Assembly (NCBI RefSeq): GCF_015477805.1
Contig: NZ_JADLQL010000001.1
Span: 1,612,001-1,676,000 of the forward strand
Source of the DNA: Nocardia flavorosea
GTDB lineage: Bacteria > Actinomycetota > Actinomycetes > Mycobacteriales > Mycobacteriaceae
Reading direction: 5' to 3'
Length of the DNA stretch: 64,000 nucleotides
The notes under the pieces: generated by a model
Database searches by the model: none
Seen by the model: only the letters and a program-made list of their open reading frames with translations
What the model was told of the DNA's origin: nothing
Program-made: the position numbers and the translations under genes
Shown here: in pieces, positions 28,085 through 38,870 of the stretch
How positions within the stretch are numbered: position 1 is the first letter of the stretch
Layout of the letters: the number at the start of each line of letters is the position of its first letter

Positions 28085-29092
28085 TCAGGCCAGTGCGGTG
28101 CGCAGCTGAGCCAGGATTTCGCCGGGCTCCCCGTAGGTCGTGTACCCGGCCGCATAACGGTGCCCACCGCCGCCGAGCCTCGTGGCGATCGCCGCGACAT
28201 CGGCGCCGTCGTCGGTTCCGGGACCGCTGTCCTTGGAGCGCAGCGATACCGTCCAGCGCCGCCGCTCGTCGATCGGCCGGGCTTCTTTGAACACCGCGGC
28301 GATACCGGCCTCGGCGGTCGCCCGGACGATGTCCACAACGCTTTCGGCCTCTTCCTGGCGGACCCCGTCGAGGTCGCTGGCCAGTACGAACGCGGCTACC
28401 AGCCCGGTTCCGCCATGGGCCTCGGGTTCGAGCCGCGCGGAGGCGAGCACAGTGGACAGCATCTGCAGCCACGCGAACGGATGGGTGTCCATCAAGGTCC
28501 GGGTGATGGCGCCACCGTCTATCCCGGTGGCCAGCAACCGTTCGGCGAGGGCATGCGTTCCGGGCGTCACCCAGCGGAACGATCCGCTGTCGGTGGCCAG
28601 CCCCGCGAACAGGCAGTGGGCGATATCGGCGTCGATCGGTTCCTGCCACCGGTCCAGTAACGCGGTGAGCACACTCGCGGTGGACACTGCATCCGGGTCG
28701 ATCAGGTTGACCGCCCCGAACCGGGTGTTCGATCGGTGATGGTCGATCACCAGCGTGGTCCCGGCACCCGCCAGCCGGTCGGCCAGCGCCCCCAGCCGCC
28801 CCGCGCTGCCGCAGTCGACCGTCACCAGCACATCCACCTCGGCCGGTACCTCCGCCGGTGGCACCAGGAACCGCGAGCCGGGCAGCGTGCGCAGCGCGAA
28901 CGGCAGTTCGCCGGGTTCGGCAAACGACACCCGCACCGGGACACCCCGGCGGTCCAGGACCTGGGCGAGCGCCAGCCCGCTACCGAGGGTGTCGGCATCG
29001 GGCTGAATATGGCAGAGGACAGTGACCGAACGCGCGGTATCGAGCACCCGAACGGCCGCCGAATAGTCCACGGCGGCACCGGTTGTGGTCAT
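28085..29092 (-). CDS. nrnA: DHH-family phosphoesterase (NrnA-like)
   Basis: 335 residues. DHH motifs are intact: LCHIQPDADTLGSGLALAQ, TVDCGS, LVIDHHRSN and a C-terminal DHHA1 domain with LGGGGHRYAAGY. NrnA enzymes degrade very short RNAs and cyclic dinucleotide products and dephosphorylate pAp. In M. tuberculosis the homologue Rv2837c also hydrolyses c-di-AMP and pApA. It follows rbfA by 12 bp and is probably co-transcribed with it. Confidence 0.9.
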   Translation of the reverse strand: MTTTGAAVDYSAAVRVLDTARSVTVLCHIQPDADTLGSGLALAQVLDRRGVPVRVSFAEPGELPFALRTLPGSRFLVPPAEVPAEVDVLVTVDCGSAGRLGALADRLAGAGTTLVIDHHRSNTRFGAVNLIDPDAVSTASVLTALLDRWQEPIDADIAHCLFAGLATDSGSFRWVTPGTHALAERLLATGIDGGAITRTLMDTHPFAWLQMLSTVLASARLEPEAHGGTGLVAAFVLASDLDGVRQEEAESVVDIVRATAEAGIAAVFKEARPIDERRRWTVSLRSKDSGPGTDDGADVAAIATRLGGGGHRYAAGYTTYGEPGEILAQLRTALA

Positions 29093-29104
29093 AGCGGCCG
29101 CGGC

Positions 29105-29545
29105 TCAGTCGTCGTCGCGCGGTATTTTGTACGGGTCGGCCTCGCCGGCGGGTTTCGCCTCGGCCGCCACGCGGGCGACCGCGTCGTCAGCAGCCCGCGC
29201 CCGGGCCAGCAAATCCTCCATCTGCCGGGCCGCGTCGGGCACGGTGTCGAGGACGAACGCCAAGGTCGGGGTGAATTTCACCCCGGTACCGGCGCCCACT
29301 TTCGACCGCAGCACACCCTTGGCCTTCTCCAGTCCGGCCGCGGCTGCAGTGTAGTCGGGTTCGGCATCGACGGTTTCGCCCATGACGGTGTAATAGATGG
29401 TCGCCTCGCGCAGATCGCCGGTGACTTTGGCGTCGGTGACGGTGACGAAACGCAACCGCGGATCCTTGATCTCGTATTCGATGGCGGTGGCCACGATCGC
29501 GGAGATCCGTTTGGCGAGCCGGCGTGCCCTGGCTTGATCCACCAT
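29105..29545 (-). CDS. rbfA: 30S ribosome-binding factor A
   Basis: 146 residues, the usual length in actinobacteria with a charged C-terminal extension. [20 protein letters not shown] and [20 protein letters not shown] belong to the KH-like RNA-binding fold. It aids maturation of the 16S rRNA 5' end and is important in the cold. Located between the DUF503 gene and nrnA in the nusA-infB block. Confidence 0.93.
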   Translation of the reverse strand: MVDQARARRLAKRISAIVATAIEYEIKDPRLRFVTVTDAKVTGDLREATIYYTVMGETVDAEPDYTAAAAGLEKAKGVLRSKVGAGTGVKFTPTLAFVLDTVPDAARQMEDLLARARAADDAVARVAAEAKPAGEADPYKIPRDDD

Positions 29546-29562
29546 GGCCGCTCCTTTCCCTT

Positions 29563-29853
29563 TCAGTCCTCGGGCCCGAAGACGCGGCGGCGTACTGCCA
29601 GCAACTCTATCTCCGGACGAGCCGCGACATGGCGTTCACATTTGTCGAGCACGGCCGTCAGATGATCCATCCCGGCCGACACCATCGCCACGGCGAGCAG
29701 TGTGCGCCGGTAGCGGTCGTGCTCCCCGGCCTCGGCGGTGCTGACCCCGAAACGCTGGAGCTCGGCCAGAATCGGCCGCACCACCGAACGCTTCTCCTTC
29801 AGAGAGTGCACATCACCCAGCAGGATGTCGAATTCGAGTGCACCGAGGTACAC
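29563..29853 (-). CDS. DUF503 (YlxP-like) protein
   Basis: 96 residues beginning [20 protein letters not shown], followed by [20 protein letters not shown], the hallmark of DUF503. These small alpha/beta proteins occur between infB and rbfA in many Gram-positive bacteria (YlxP). A link to ribosome assembly is suspected from this position, but function is unproven. It lies 122 bp behind infB after two hairpins and 17 bp before rbfA. Confidence 0.9.
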   Translation of the reverse strand: MYLGALEFDILLGDVHSLKEKRSVVRPILAELQRFGVSTAEAGEHDRYRRTLLAVAMVSAGMDHLTAVLDKCERHVAARPEIELLAVRRRVFGPED

Positions 29854-29881
29854 GCAACCTCCCAGTTATAGCGACGACGCG

Positions 29882-29967
29882 GCTCCGGGGCCCGCCGGTG
29901 CGCGGCGAGCCCCGGAGCTGTCGTGCCGATATCGATGACCGGGCCCGGACAGCGGAGTCCGGGCCCG
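29882..29967 (-). terminator. Tandem hairpins behind infB
   Basis: Two perfect GC-rich stems: 10 bp (29882-29891 with 29909-29918) and 11 bp (29940-29950 with 29957-29967, 6-nt loop). They fill the infB-DUF503 gap. No U-tract follows. They may end or attenuate the nusA-infB transcript before the DUF503-rbfA-nrnA genes. Confidence 0.55.
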
Positions 29968-29975
29968 TATCACAA

Positions 29976-32924
29976 TCAGTCGCGCGGCTTCTCGCGCAAC
30001 TCGTAGGCCTCGATGACGTCGCCCTCCTTGATATCGGAGTACGTCAGCGTCATACCGCATTCGAAGCCTTCGCGGACCTCCATGGCGTCGTCCTTCTCGC
30101 GGCGCAGCGAGTTGATCGTCGTGGATTCGGCGATCACCACGTTGTCGCGGAGCAGACGGGCCTTGGCGTTGCGCTTGACGACGCCCGAAGTGACCATGCA
30201 GCCGGCGATGAGGCCGATCTTCGACGACCGGAAGATCGCCCGGATCTCGGCGCGGCCCAGTTCGACCTCTTCGTAGATCGGCTTGAGCATGCCCTTGAGC
30301 GCGCTCTCGATCTCGTCGATGGCCTGGTAGATCACCGAGTAGTACCGGATGTCCACGCCTTCGCGGTTGGCCAGTTCGGTGGCTTTGCCCTCGGCCCGAA
30401 CGTTGAACCCGATGATGATCGCGTTCGATGCCGACGCCAGGTTGACGTTGGTTTCGGTGACACCGCCGACACCGCGGTCGATGACCCGCAGCCGCACCTC
30501 GTCGTCGATCTCGATCCCGAGCAGGGCCTCTTCCAGCGCCTCGACGGTACCGGAGTTGTCGCCCTTGAGGATCAGGTTCAGCTCGCTGGTCTCCTTCAAC
30601 GCGGCATCCAGATCCTCGAGGCTGATCCGCTTACGGCTACGCGCGGCCAGCGCGTTGCGCTTACGCGCATTGCGCCGGTCGGCGATCTGCCGGGCGATCC
30701 GGTCCTCGTCGACGACGAGCAGGTTGTCGCCCGCGCCGGGTACCGAGGTGAAGCCGACGACCTGGACCGGCCGCGACGGCAGCGCCGCCTCGACATCGGC
30801 CCCATGCTCGTCGACCATGCGCCGGACGCGGCCGTAGGCGTCGCCCGCCACGATCGAATCGCCGACCCGCAGCGTGCCGCGCTGGATGAGCACCGTGGCG
30901 ACCGGGCCGCGACCGCGGTCCAGATGCGCTTCGATGGCCACACCCTGGGCGTCCTGCTCCGGATTGGCCCGCAGGTCCAGGGCGGCGTCCGCGGTGAGCA
31001 GTACGGCCTCGAGCAGGGCGTCGATATTGGTGCCCTGTTTAGCGGAGATATCGACGAACATGGTGTCGCCGCCGTACTCCTCGGCCACCAGGTTGTACTC
31101 GGTCAGCTGCTGCCGGATCTTCTCCGGGTTCGCGCCTTCCTTGTCGATCTTGTTCACCGCCACCACGATCGGCACATCGGCCGCCTGCGCGTGGTTGATC
31201 GCCTCCACCGTCTGCGGCATCACACCGTCGTCGGCGGCGACCACCAGGATCGCGATATCGGTGGCCTTCGCACCGCGGGCACGCATGGCGGTGAACGCCT
31301 CGTGACCCGGCGTGTCGATGAAGGTGATCAACCGGTCTTCCTCGCCCAGATGGGTCATCACCTGGTAGGCGCCGATGTGCTGGGTGATACCGCCGGCCTC
31401 CGCCTCACGGACGTTGGCCTTACGGATGGTGTCCAGCAAGCGGGTCTTACCGTGATCGACGTGGCCCATGACGGTGACCACCGGCGGCCGCTGTTCGAGA
31501 TCTTCCTCGCCGCCTTCGTCCTCGCCGTAGGTGAGATCGAAGGATTCCAGCAGCTCGCGGTCCTCGTCCTCGGGGCTGACCACGTGCACGACGTAGTTCA
31601 TCTCGCCGCCGAGCAGCTCCAAGGTCTCGTCGTTCACCGACTGGGTCGCGGTGACCATCTCACCCAGGTTGAACAGCGCCTGGACCAAGGCCGCCGGATT
31701 GGCGTCGATCTTCTCCGCGAAATCGGACAGCGACGCGCCGCGGGCGAGGCGGATCACCTCGCCGTTACCGCGCGGCAGCCGCACACCGCCGACCGACGGA
31801 GCCTGCATCGAATCGTATTCCTGGCGCTTCTGCCGCTTCGACTTACGACCACGCCGAGGCGCGCCACCGGGACGGCCGAAGGCACCGGCCGCACCACCGC
31901 GGCCGCCGGGCCCGCCCGGACGGCCACCGCCGCCCGGACGACCGCGGAAACCGCCACCACCGGCAGGTGCACCGGTACCGGCGGGGGCGCCGCCGCCACC
32001 GCGGTAACCGCCGCCCCCACCGGGACGGCCACCACCACCGGCACCCGGGCGCCCGGGACGGCCACCGGCCGCGGGACCGGGACGCGCCGAACGCTGGGGC
32101 ATGGCGCCGGGGGTCGGACGGGGCGGCATGGAGGCCGGGCTCGGCCGCGGGCCACCGGGACGCGGACCGCCCTGAGCAGCCGCGGGCCGCTGACCGCCGG
32201 GGCCGGGCCGCGGAGCGTTCTGACCGGGACGGGGACCGCCCTGGCCCGGACGCGGACCGCCCTGAGCGGGACCCGGACGCGGACCGCCCTGGCCCGGGGT
32301 CGGCCGGGGGCCGGGCTGGGGCCGCGGCGTCGGACGCTCACGTTCGGGCGCCGAAGAGTATGGGTTGTTACCCACCCGAGGCGGTTTCGGACCGGGTTTC
32401 GGCCCGGGCCGGGCCGGGCTCTGCCCGGGCGCGGCCGGACGCTGCTGGGCACCCGGACGGGCGGCGGGACCGGCCGGTTTGGCCGTCGGCGCCTGCGCCG
32501 CTTCCCGAGTGGGCGTGGGCCCCGGTTTCACCGCCGGGCCGGGCCGCGGAGCCGCGGCCGGTTTCGCCCCACCGTCGACAGCCGGGGCCGGTTTGCTCTC
32601 GGCGACCGGCGCGGATTCGGCAGGACCCGGTTTCGCCGCGGGGGCCGGGGTCCGCGGGCCGGGGCGCGGCCCGGGAGCCGCGGGTTTCGCGCCGGTCGCG
32701 GGACCGGGGCGGGCCGGCGACGGTTTGGTCCCGTTCGGCCTATCGGATTTCGCCGGCGCGGATTTCGCCGCGAACGACTCGCGCAGCCGACGCGCGACGG
32801 GTGCCTCCACCGTCGACGATGCCGACTTCACGAACTCGCCTTGCTCCTTGAGCTTCGCGAGTAGTTCTTTGCTCGTGACACCGAGTTCTTTTGCCAACTC
32901 GTGCACGCGGGCCTTGCCTGCCAC
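29976..32924 (-). CDS. infB: Translation initiation factor IF-2
   Basis: 982 residues from GTG 32924, with GAGGAG just upstream; the usual start [20 protein letters not shown] supports this choice. The N domain is followed by a long low-complexity region of Pro, Gly, Arg and Ala (about 70-400), typical of actinobacterial IF-2. The GTPase core shows GHVDHGKT (about 485), DTPGHEAF (about 540) and NKID (about 590), followed by the IF-2 C-terminal domains that bind fMet-tRNA. It positions initiator tRNA on the 30S subunit. Confidence 0.97.
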   Translation of the reverse strand: MAGKARVHELAKELGVTSKELLAKLKEQGEFVKSASSTVEAPVARRLRESFAAKSAPAKSDRPNGTKPSPARPGPATGAKPAAPGPRPGPRTPAPAAKPGPAESAPVAESKPAPAVDGGAKPAAAPRPGPAVKPGPTPTREAAQAPTAKPAGPAARPGAQQRPAAPGQSPARPGPKPGPKPPRVGNNPYSSAPERERPTPRPQPGPRPTPGQGGPRPGPAQGGPRPGQGGPRPGQNAPRPGPGGQRPAAAQGGPRPGGPRPSPASMPPRPTPGAMPQRSARPGPAAGGRPGRPGAGGGGRPGGGGGYRGGGGAPAGTGAPAGGGGFRGRPGGGGRPGGPGGRGGAAGAFGRPGGAPRRGRKSKRQKRQEYDSMQAPSVGGVRLPRGNGEVIRLARGASLSDFAEKIDANPAALVQALFNLGEMVTATQSVNDETLELLGGEMNYVVHVVSPEDEDRELLESFDLTYGEDEGGEEDLEQRPPVVTVMGHVDHGKTRLLDTIRKANVREAEAGGITQHIGAYQVMTHLGEEDRLITFIDTPGHEAFTAMRARGAKATDIAILVVAADDGVMPQTVEAINHAQAADVPIVVAVNKIDKEGANPEKIRQQLTEYNLVAEEYGGDTMFVDISAKQGTNIDALLEAVLLTADAALDLRANPEQDAQGVAIEAHLDRGRGPVATVLIQRGTLRVGDSIVAGDAYGRVRRMVDEHGADVEAALPSRPVQVVGFTSVPGAGDNLLVVDEDRIARQIADRRNARKRNALAARSRKRISLEDLDAALKETSELNLILKGDNSGTVEALEEALLGIEIDDEVRLRVIDRGVGGVTETNVNLASASNAIIIGFNVRAEGKATELANREGVDIRYYSVIYQAIDEIESALKGMLKPIYEEVELGRAEIRAIFRSSKIGLIAGCMVTSGVVKRNAKARLLRDNVVIAESTTINSLRREKDDAMEVREGFECGMTLTYSDIKEGDVIEAYELREKPRD

Positions 32925-33032
32925 TGCTCTCCTCACTGAGAGGTCGAGCAGCGCCGCCCGCCTGTTGGCGGGGCCCCGCACGACCTCGGGTTAACTCCGA
33001 TGGACGTTCATCGTTGGTACTTCACGGTGTGC

Positions 33033-33335
33033 TCATGAGTGCTCGTGCCTGTTCTCGAGGTGTTGCTCCAGGGCTGAGATATCCAGATTTCCGGACACTC
33101 GTAGTGCTCTGCCGATCGCTCGGCGCCGGACCGCAGTGCGCAGACAAGACGAAAAGGGGTGCAGCCAGGCACCCCGTCCGGGAAGTCCGCGCTGCGGGTC
33201 GGGAACGATTACCACGGTCTCCGCACCGTTGCCGGTGCCGAGCCCACGCGCCACGATCCGCAGCAGTTCGGCAGCCGGTTCGCGTTTCCGGCACCCGACA
33301 CACGTTCGCAGTGGATACGCCGGGCGCCTGGGCAC
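33033..33335 (-). CDS. YlxR-family RNA-binding protein (DUF448)
   Basis: About 100 residues if started at GTG 33335, giving the normal family length; longer in-frame starts would overlap nusA. The signature PLRTCVGCRKREPAAELLRI is followed by GRGAWLHPFSSCL and RRAIGRAL, the positive patch thought to bind RNA. It lies between nusA and infB as in mycobacteria (Rv2840c). In other bacteria YlxR proteins affect RNase P or transcription; its role here is unproven. Confidence 0.88.
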   Translation of the reverse strand: MPRRPAYPLRTCVGCRKREPAAELLRIVARGLGTGNGAETVVIVPDPQRGLPGRGAWLHPFSSCLRTAVRRRAIGRALRVSGNLDISALEQHLENRHEHS

Positions 33336-33520
33336 CGCGGATTCACCACGATCATGGGCAGGAACCGAAGACTCGGACCGAACCTGACACCACTCTACCG
33401 CTGACCGGTCGGCACTCTTCAACCCCGCCCCCGGCGACGGCGCCGTGGGCGGGTCGGCAGGGCTTGTCCGCCGGTCCGATGAACCAGTGGGCGCGGGACG
33501 TGCCGAATGCGGGACAGGGG

Positions 33521-34549
33521 TCAACGGCGCTGGGCCTCCGTCCGCACCGAACCACCGGAATCCGGTGCGGCATCACTGCGGATATCGATACGCCAGCCGG
33601 TGAGCCGGGCGGCGAGCCGCGCGTTCTGCCCCTCCTTGCCGATGGCGAGGGACAGTTGGAAATCGGGCACGATCACCCGCGCCGCGCGGGCATCGGGATC
33701 GACAACTGTGACCGAAACCACTTTCGACGGGGACAATGCGTTGCCCACGAAAGTCGCCGGATCGTCGGCGTAATCGATGATGTCGATCTTCTCTCCGGCC
33801 AGTTCGCTCATCACATTGCGTACCCGCTGCCCCATCGGACCGATACAGGCGCCCTTGGCGTTCACGCCGGCGACCGTGGACCGCACGGCGATCTTGGACC
33901 GGTGCCCGGCCTCGCGGGCGACCGCGACGATCTCCACCGACCCGTCCGCGATCTCGGGCACCTCGAGTGCGAACAGGCGCCGGACCAGATTGGGGTGGGT
34001 CCGCGAGAGAGTGATCTGCGGACCACGCGGCCCCCGGGACACCCCGACCACATAACACTTGATCCGGTCGCCGTGTTCGTAGCTCTCCCCCGGGACCTGC
34101 TCCGCCGACGGGATCAGCCCCTCGGTGCCGTGCAGTTCGCTGCCGATCCGCACCACCACGGTGCCGCGGGCATTGGCACGCGCATCGCGCTGCACGACGC
34201 CACCGACGATATCGCCCTCATGGGTCGAGAATTCGCCGAAGGATTTCTCGTTCTCCGCATCGCGCAAACGCTGCAGCACCACCTGACGGGCGGTGGTGGC
34301 GGCGATACGGCCGAAACCTTCGGGAGTGTCGTCCCATTCGGAGATCACCTGCCCCTCGGCATCGAGTTCGGTGGCCAGCACCCGGACCAGGCCGGTGCGC
34401 TGATCGATCTCGACGCGGGCGTTGGACTGATGCCCCTCGGTGTGCTTGTAGGCGGTCAGCAATGCGGACTCGATCGCGGAGATCACGGTTTCGATCGAGA
34501 TCCCTTTGTCCGCGACGATGGCGCGCAGGGCTTCGATTTCGATATTCAT
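33521..34549 (-). CDS. nusA: Transcription termination/antitermination factor NusA
   Basis: 342 residues, the short actinobacterial form without the C-terminal acidic repeats. An N-terminal RNA-polymerase-binding domain (about 1-100), an S1 domain ([20 protein letters not shown]) and two KH domains ([40 protein letters not shown]) are visible. It regulates pausing, termination and rRNA antitermination. The ATG overlaps the rimP stop (ATGA). Confidence 0.97.
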   Translation of the reverse strand: MNIEIEALRAIVADKGISIETVISAIESALLTAYKHTEGHQSNARVEIDQRTGLVRVLATELDAEGQVISEWDDTPEGFGRIAATTARQVVLQRLRDAENEKSFGEFSTHEGDIVGGVVQRDARANARGTVVVRIGSELHGTEGLIPSAEQVPGESYEHGDRIKCYVVGVSRGPRGPQITLSRTHPNLVRRLFALEVPEIADGSVEIVAVAREAGHRSKIAVRSTVAGVNAKGACIGPMGQRVRNVMSELAGEKIDIIDYADDPATFVGNALSPSKVVSVTVVDPDARAARVIVPDFQLSLAIGKEGQNARLAARLTGWRIDIRSDAAPDSGGSVRTEAQRR

Positions 34550-35169
34550 TCCATGGTCCCTTCGGTCGAATCGGACGCGTCGACGGTGGTGGCGGTGTGC
34601 TCCGCGGCGTCCGCTCCCGCGGGTGGGCGACCGGAGGCTACACCTCCGGTGAGTTCCAGTTCACGTGCGCTCGGCGGGGCGAACTCGACCTCCACCACAG
34701 CGCGTTCGATATCCCCCAGTACGACGGTGACCAGGCGCGGTGCGCGTTTACCCCCGAGCACGAGCGCTATGCGGTCACCGTCGAGAGCACCGGCTCTGGC
34801 CTCGAACGAGGCAGGCAGCCCGGGTTCCGGTGGCGTCGCTCCCGGCCGCAGCCGGATCCGGACCTTACGTCCCCGCGCCCGGCGCCAGTGCCGGTCGGCG
34901 GTGAGCGGGCGATCCACGCCCGGGGTCGTCACCTCGAGCAGGTATCGGACCGCACCGAATTCCTCGTCTGCTTCGTCCAGCCGCGCCGAAACCGCGGAGC
35001 TGAGTTCGGCAATACTGTCCAGGTCCGCGGTTTCGTCGCTGTCCACGATCACCCGCACCCGGGCCTGCCCCGCCGCGGTGGAAACCTCGACTCCCTCGAG
35101 ATCGAATCCTCGACCGGCGACGAGTCCGGCGACGAGCCGGCTCACCCTTTCCTCGGTCGGCATCGGCAT
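34546..35169 (-). CDS. rimP: Ribosome maturation factor RimP
   Basis: 207 residues. [20 protein letters not shown] begins the N-terminal domain and [20 protein letters not shown] is the family signature joining it to the Sm-like C-terminal domain. A C-terminal Ala/Glu/Thr-rich tail is added. It assists assembly of the 30S subunit. First gene of the rimP-nusA-ylxR-infB operon. Confidence 0.95.
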   Translation of the reverse strand: MPMPTEERVSRLVAGLVAGRGFDLEGVEVSTAAGQARVRVIVDSDETADLDSIAELSSAVSARLDEADEEFGAVRYLLEVTTPGVDRPLTADRHWRRARGRKVRIRLRPGATPPEPGLPASFEARAGALDGDRIALVLGGKRAPRLVTVVLGDIERAVVEVEFAPPSARELELTGGVASGRPPAGADAAEHTATTVDASDSTEGTME

Positions 35170-35455
35170 ATGGGCAGCTCCTGGTTCAGTTGTTACGCGG
35201 ACGGAAAGTTCTGTGCCGGTGACCTAGCGTAACGCGCCGCCAGAGGGTAACCGACCAGCGGTCGGCGGTAAGTCCGCCGCCGGACACCGGACACCACCGC
35301 GCCCGTCCGATCCGCAGCCCGCGCACGCCCCGGCAGGGCGCCTCGAGACGCCGCCGAGCGCACCGACGGACCGGCCACCGGCTGCCCGGGCGGCCGGAAT
35401 GCAGGCGGAGGCCGGTCCATTCGGAGGCGCGGCGCTCATCTGGCACGATGGTCCG

Positions 35456-36019
35456 GTGACCGAGCGTGTTACCGACCGGCCCGCGACCGGGTTTCCCCGC
35501 GGACCTGCGAATATCAACAGCCTCAGCGCTTCCCGTATCAGTCGCCGGTCGGCATTGCGGATTGCCGGCAGCGGCACGGCCGGTCTGCTGATGGCGCCCG
35601 CGCTCGTTTCCTGCGCCGAGGACCCGATCACCGAGCCGGACGTGCTCGTCGCCCCGGAGTTCTCGGCCCGCACCGACGCGGCCGCCGCCACCGCCGCGAT
35701 TGCGGTCGATCCCGCCCGCTCGGCCGCCCTGACCACCATCGCGGCCGAACGCACCGCGCACGCCGATGCGCTGCGTGCCGAGATCGACCGGGCCATAGGG
35801 GTGTACGGCGACGGAACCACCCCGGCCGTACAGACCCCCGCCCCGACGACCACGCCCGCGCCGGCGACACCGCCGAGTATCGATGCGTTGCGCACCCAGC
35901 TCGGCTCGTCCCAGCGTGCGGCCGCCGATCTGGCGGTCACCCAGTCCGGATACCGCGCGGGACTGCTGGCCTCGATCAGTGCCGCCTGCGCTGTGCAGGT
36001 GGGAGTCCTGCTGGTATGA
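35456..36019 (+). CDS. Probable Tat-exported lipoprotein (Rv2843-like)
   Basis: 187 residues from GTG 35456. A twin-arginine motif SRRSALR is followed by a hydrophobic stretch and a lipobox LVSC, so the mature protein should be an outward-facing lipoprotein. The remaining Ala-rich part is helical (residues about 65-185) with a Pro/Thr/Ala linker (PAPTTTPAPATPP) in the middle. Together with the coupled DUF4439 gene it matches Rv2843-Rv2844, which occupy the same place beside rimP. Function unknown; a helical-bundle partner of the DUF4439 protein is plausible. Confidence 0.75.
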   Translation: MTERVTDRPATGFPRGPANINSLSASRISRRSALRIAGSGTAGLLMAPALVSCAEDPITEPDVLVAPEFSARTDAAAATAAIAVDPARSAALTTIAAERTAHADALRAEIDRAIGVYGDGTTPAVQTPAPTTTPAPATPPSIDALRTQLGSSQRAAADLAVTQSGYRAGLLASISAACAVQVGVLLV

Positions 36020-36450
36020 GCGGTACCGAACAGCAGGCGCTGGCCGATGCGCTCGATGCCGAGTACGCCGCGGTCTATGCCTACGGAATCGTCGCGACCC
36101 ACGCGGGCGCCGACCGGAACCGTACGGTCGCGCAGTACACCGCCGCGCACCGCGCCCGCAGGGACGCGACAGTCGATCTCCTGACGGACCGGCAGGGTCC
36201 GGTGCCGTCACCCGAGGCGGCCTACACGGTGCCGCTCGCGGTATCCGATCCGGATACGGCGGCGCAGCTCGCGATCATCGTCGAAACCGATACCGCGGTG
36301 GCCTGGCGTGCAGTGGTCGAGCGTGCCGAAACCGACTCCACCCGCCGAATCGCGATCGAGGCACTCACCGACAGCGCCGGTCGCCGTGCGGTCTGGCAAT
36401 CCATTCGAGGCGTGTCTCCGGCCACCACCGCCTTCCCGGGACGGCCCTGA
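36016..36450 (+). CDS. DUF4439 ferritin-like protein (Rv2844-like)
   Basis: 144 residues, all alpha. QQALADALDAEYAAVYAYGI and AHRARRDATVDLL resemble the paired helices of ferritin-like proteins; a Glu in DAEYAAVYAYG and a His in AAHRARRD are possible metal ligands. The ATG overlaps the preceding stop (ATGA), so it is coupled to the lipoprotein gene. No signal peptide is seen. It may bind metal or the neighbouring lipoprotein; no experimental role is known to me. Confidence 0.8.
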   Translation: MSGTEQQALADALDAEYAAVYAYGIVATHAGADRNRTVAQYTAAHRARRDATVDLLTDRQGPVPSPEAAYTVPLAVSDPDTAAQLAIIVETDTAVAWRAVVERAETDSTRRIAIEALTDSAGRRAVWQSIRGVSPATTAFPGRP

Positions 36451-36459
36451 ACGACCTGA

Positions 36460-38352
36460 TCAGGTGTAGGACGCCACCCCGACCGGTCCGGTACCGAGGC
36501 AGAGCACCAGGCCCGGGGTCCGGCCCTGCACCAGCAGCGCAGACCCTTGGCCGACGATGCGCGCGTACACGGTGTGCATTCCCGCCCGCACCGGGACTTC
36601 GACCTTCTTCCCGGCCTCGAAACCCACCGTGATCATCGCGTCCCGGTCGGCGAAGTAGTTGAGCTGGGCGGTCCATTCATGGGCGATCATCGGGCCGTCC
36701 AGGGGCACCCGTACCGGCAGGCGACCGTCGATCCGGTGGCCACACCCGGGCACGGGACCGGGGACGACAGCGCGGTTCCACCAGACTCGCGCATCGGCGA
36801 ACTCGCCGGTGTCGGTGATCATGCGGAGGCGTTCGGTGGCGTCGGCGAAGGCACCGGGCGCAGCGATCGGCGACAGCACCCGGCTCGCCTCGTTCTGTGG
36901 ATAGGCGGTCGGGTTCAAGACGTTCCAGGGGACCTCCTGCTCCAGCAGCGGCACGCCGTCCCAGTGCGCGAATTCCGATTTCACGTTCGTCACGTATGTT
37001 TTCGTCGGCCCCTCCGACCAGCTCCGGCCGAACGTGTACGTCGACCACAGGCTGCTCACCGTGAACAGCACGACCGCCGCAGTCGCGAGGATCGTGGCTC
37101 CCCGGCGAGCACGGCGCCGGTCACCGTTCGCCGCGACGGCTCGTTGCGGGGTGTGGGCAAAGGCCCGCAGCAGCAGCGCACCTGCGATCGTGAGCACTGC
37201 GGCAGCGTCGGCCAGGTAACGCAGCGACATCATGAGTTCGTCGACGGTATTGGGTCCGGCCCGCATCAGCACGACGGGTATCTGCACCGCGGGGAGATAC
37301 ACCACCACGGCCAGCCAGACCGGCCGGACTGCCGGCCGGGCCCGGATCGTGGCGATCACCGCAACCGCCAGCAGACCCCACGCCGCCCACACCGCCCAGT
37401 CGGGCGCCACTGCCCACGGCGCGGACGGCACCCAGCGCTCCCAGGCCCAGGGCCCGCCGAGCAGGGCGGTCACGACGCCGGCCCACGCGGCCCGCGGCAG
37501 CAGCTGGGACATATCGGCGGATCCGGCAGTTCCGGCCGATGTTCCCGCCACGGCGAAGTAGACCAGGGCCCAGACCAGCAGAACCGTCGCGGAACCGGAC
37601 CACAGGGCTGCGCCCCGGCGCAAGACCGCACGGAAGGCGAAGCCCCGCCCGTCGACATACCGGCACAGAACCACCACGGCGAAAGCGACGAACGAGACCA
37701 CGACCGCTTTCTCGAAGAACAACAGCGCTACGGCCACCGTCACCACCCCGGATATCGCGTACCGGCGGCGACCGGTGCGGTCCAGCAGGAGCGCGTCGGC
37801 GGCGACCCAGGCGAGCGCGAACTGCAACGGCAAGGCATTGAGCGCGGCCGACCACCAGGCGAACGCGGGCAGTGTGAGCGGCCCGAACAGATAGAAGGCC
37901 AGCGGTATCAGCAGCGCCGGACGCCGCCCGAGCAGTATCAGCAGCAGCCGCAGGACAGCGCCCGCGGCGGCCAGTTGCCCCACCAGGGACACCGCGGCCG
38001 CGGCCGGCCAGTTCAACGGGGCCAGTACGGTCACCAGCCACGAAACGGCGAAGGCCAGCGGCATGAAATGGCCGTCGTGATCGTGCAGCAACAGCTGCCC
38101 CGACCACAGTGGGTAGGTGCCCGCCCGGCCGGTGAGGATGAGATCGTCCCAGTAGAAGTAGCCGTTCGCGAGGACCCAGGTGCGGACGATGAGCTGAAGC
38201 CCGATCAGGCAGAACGCCGCAGCGAGCAGCACCCGTCCGGATGAGGACGTCCAACGCTGCAACCGGTCGCGTATCCGGCCCAATGGCGCGGACGACGGAC
38301 CGGGACCCGATGCGGAGGGTCGCTGCGGTACGACGGCCGGAGCGCTTCCCAT
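36460..38352 (-). CDS. Polytopic membrane protein, GT-C glycosyltransferase-like
   Basis: 630 residues. About twelve membrane helices occupy residues 40-450. The first extracytoplasmic loop contains GYFYWDDLILTGRAG, an aromatic-flanked Asp pair as found at the catalytic site of GT-C enzymes that use polyprenyl-phosphate sugars. A large exported C-terminal domain (about 450-630) carries Trp-rich segments and ends VGVASYT. It could transfer sugars or modify the cell envelope. The family is not recognised, so the call rests on topology and the DD motif. Confidence 0.65.
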   Translation of the reverse strand: MGSAPAVVPQRPSASGPGPSSAPLGRIRDRLQRWTSSSGRVLLAAAFCLIGLQLIVRTWVLANGYFYWDDLILTGRAGTYPLWSGQLLLHDHDGHFMPLAFAVSWLVTVLAPLNWPAAAAVSLVGQLAAAGAVLRLLLILLGRRPALLIPLAFYLFGPLTLPAFAWWSAALNALPLQFALAWVAADALLLDRTGRRRYAISGVVTVAVALLFFEKAVVVSFVAFAVVVLCRYVDGRGFAFRAVLRRGAALWSGSATVLLVWALVYFAVAGTSAGTAGSADMSQLLPRAAWAGVVTALLGGPWAWERWVPSAPWAVAPDWAVWAAWGLLAVAVIATIRARPAVRPVWLAVVVYLPAVQIPVVLMRAGPNTVDELMMSLRYLADAAAVLTIAGALLLRAFAHTPQRAVAANGDRRRARRGATILATAAVVLFTVSSLWSTYTFGRSWSEGPTKTYVTNVKSEFAHWDGVPLLEQEVPWNVLNPTAYPQNEASRVLSPIAAPGAFADATERLRMITDTGEFADARVWWNRAVVPGPVPGCGHRIDGRLPVRVPLDGPMIAHEWTAQLNYFADRDAMITVGFEAGKKVEVPVRAGMHTVYARIVGQGSALLVQGRTPGLVLCLGTGPVGVASYT

Positions 38353-38402
38353 GGCCCCCCACCCTACAAGCGACCCGCCCCGCCGGCGGGCCGGTCCGCG
38401 GG

Positions 38403-38606
38403 CTACCGCTCGGTGCCCGTGTCCTCGGCGGTTTCCACCCCGAGGTCCTCCACGTCGATCTCGTATTCGCTCAGGTCGACGGCGTCGGTGCGTTCGTCCC
38501 CGATATCGAGCAACTGTGCGACGGCGTCGGAATCACCGTGCGCGGCGCGCTCCCGCAGTTCGGACAGGTTCGGCTCGCGCGGTCCGGACCGGTCGGGCTC
38601 ATACAT
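38403..38606 (-). CDS. Small acidic hypothetical protein
   Basis: 67 residues, strongly acidic in the second half (EYEIDVEDLGVETAEDTG). It starts MYEPDRSGPREPNLSELRER, and AGGAAGG stands nine bases before the ATG. A short helix-rich part (NLSELRERAAHGDSDAVAQL) is reminiscent of a single Sel1/TPR unit. Composition and ribosome site argue for a real gene; I do not recognise a family. Confidence 0.6.
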   Translation of the reverse strand: MYEPDRSGPREPNLSELRERAAHGDSDAVAQLLDIGDERTDAVDLSEYEIDVEDLGVETAEDTGTER

Positions 38607-38870
38607 TCAGCGCAACCTTCCTGGTGTCGGCGGCGAGCCACCGGCTCGCCCGCTCAGAAGTCCGAGCTTAGGCGCGTCAGTGGATCGGCGCCGAATCCAT
38701 CGGTCGGGCGTACCCCGTCAGACGGGCGTCGTGAGACCGGGCCCGGTGGACATCGGCAGGTCACCGGTGGTCCGGATACCCGGTTCGGCCGCGACGACGG
38801 CAGGTATGGCGTTGACCACCCGGCCCCGCCGGCCAGGATCGCGGCGTAGTTGTGATCGCCCCGGCGGCGC

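Noticed and set aside
27543..28649. N-terminal extension of the MATE protein through the nrnA gap
   Set aside because: The extension overlaps nrnA and is low-complexity; the MATE fold begins right after ATG 27542.
29838..32864. 1008-codon open frame on the plus strand
   Set aside because: It is the antisense shadow of infB; the protein is Arg/Gly/Thr repeats with no family features, while infB has all IF-2 motifs.
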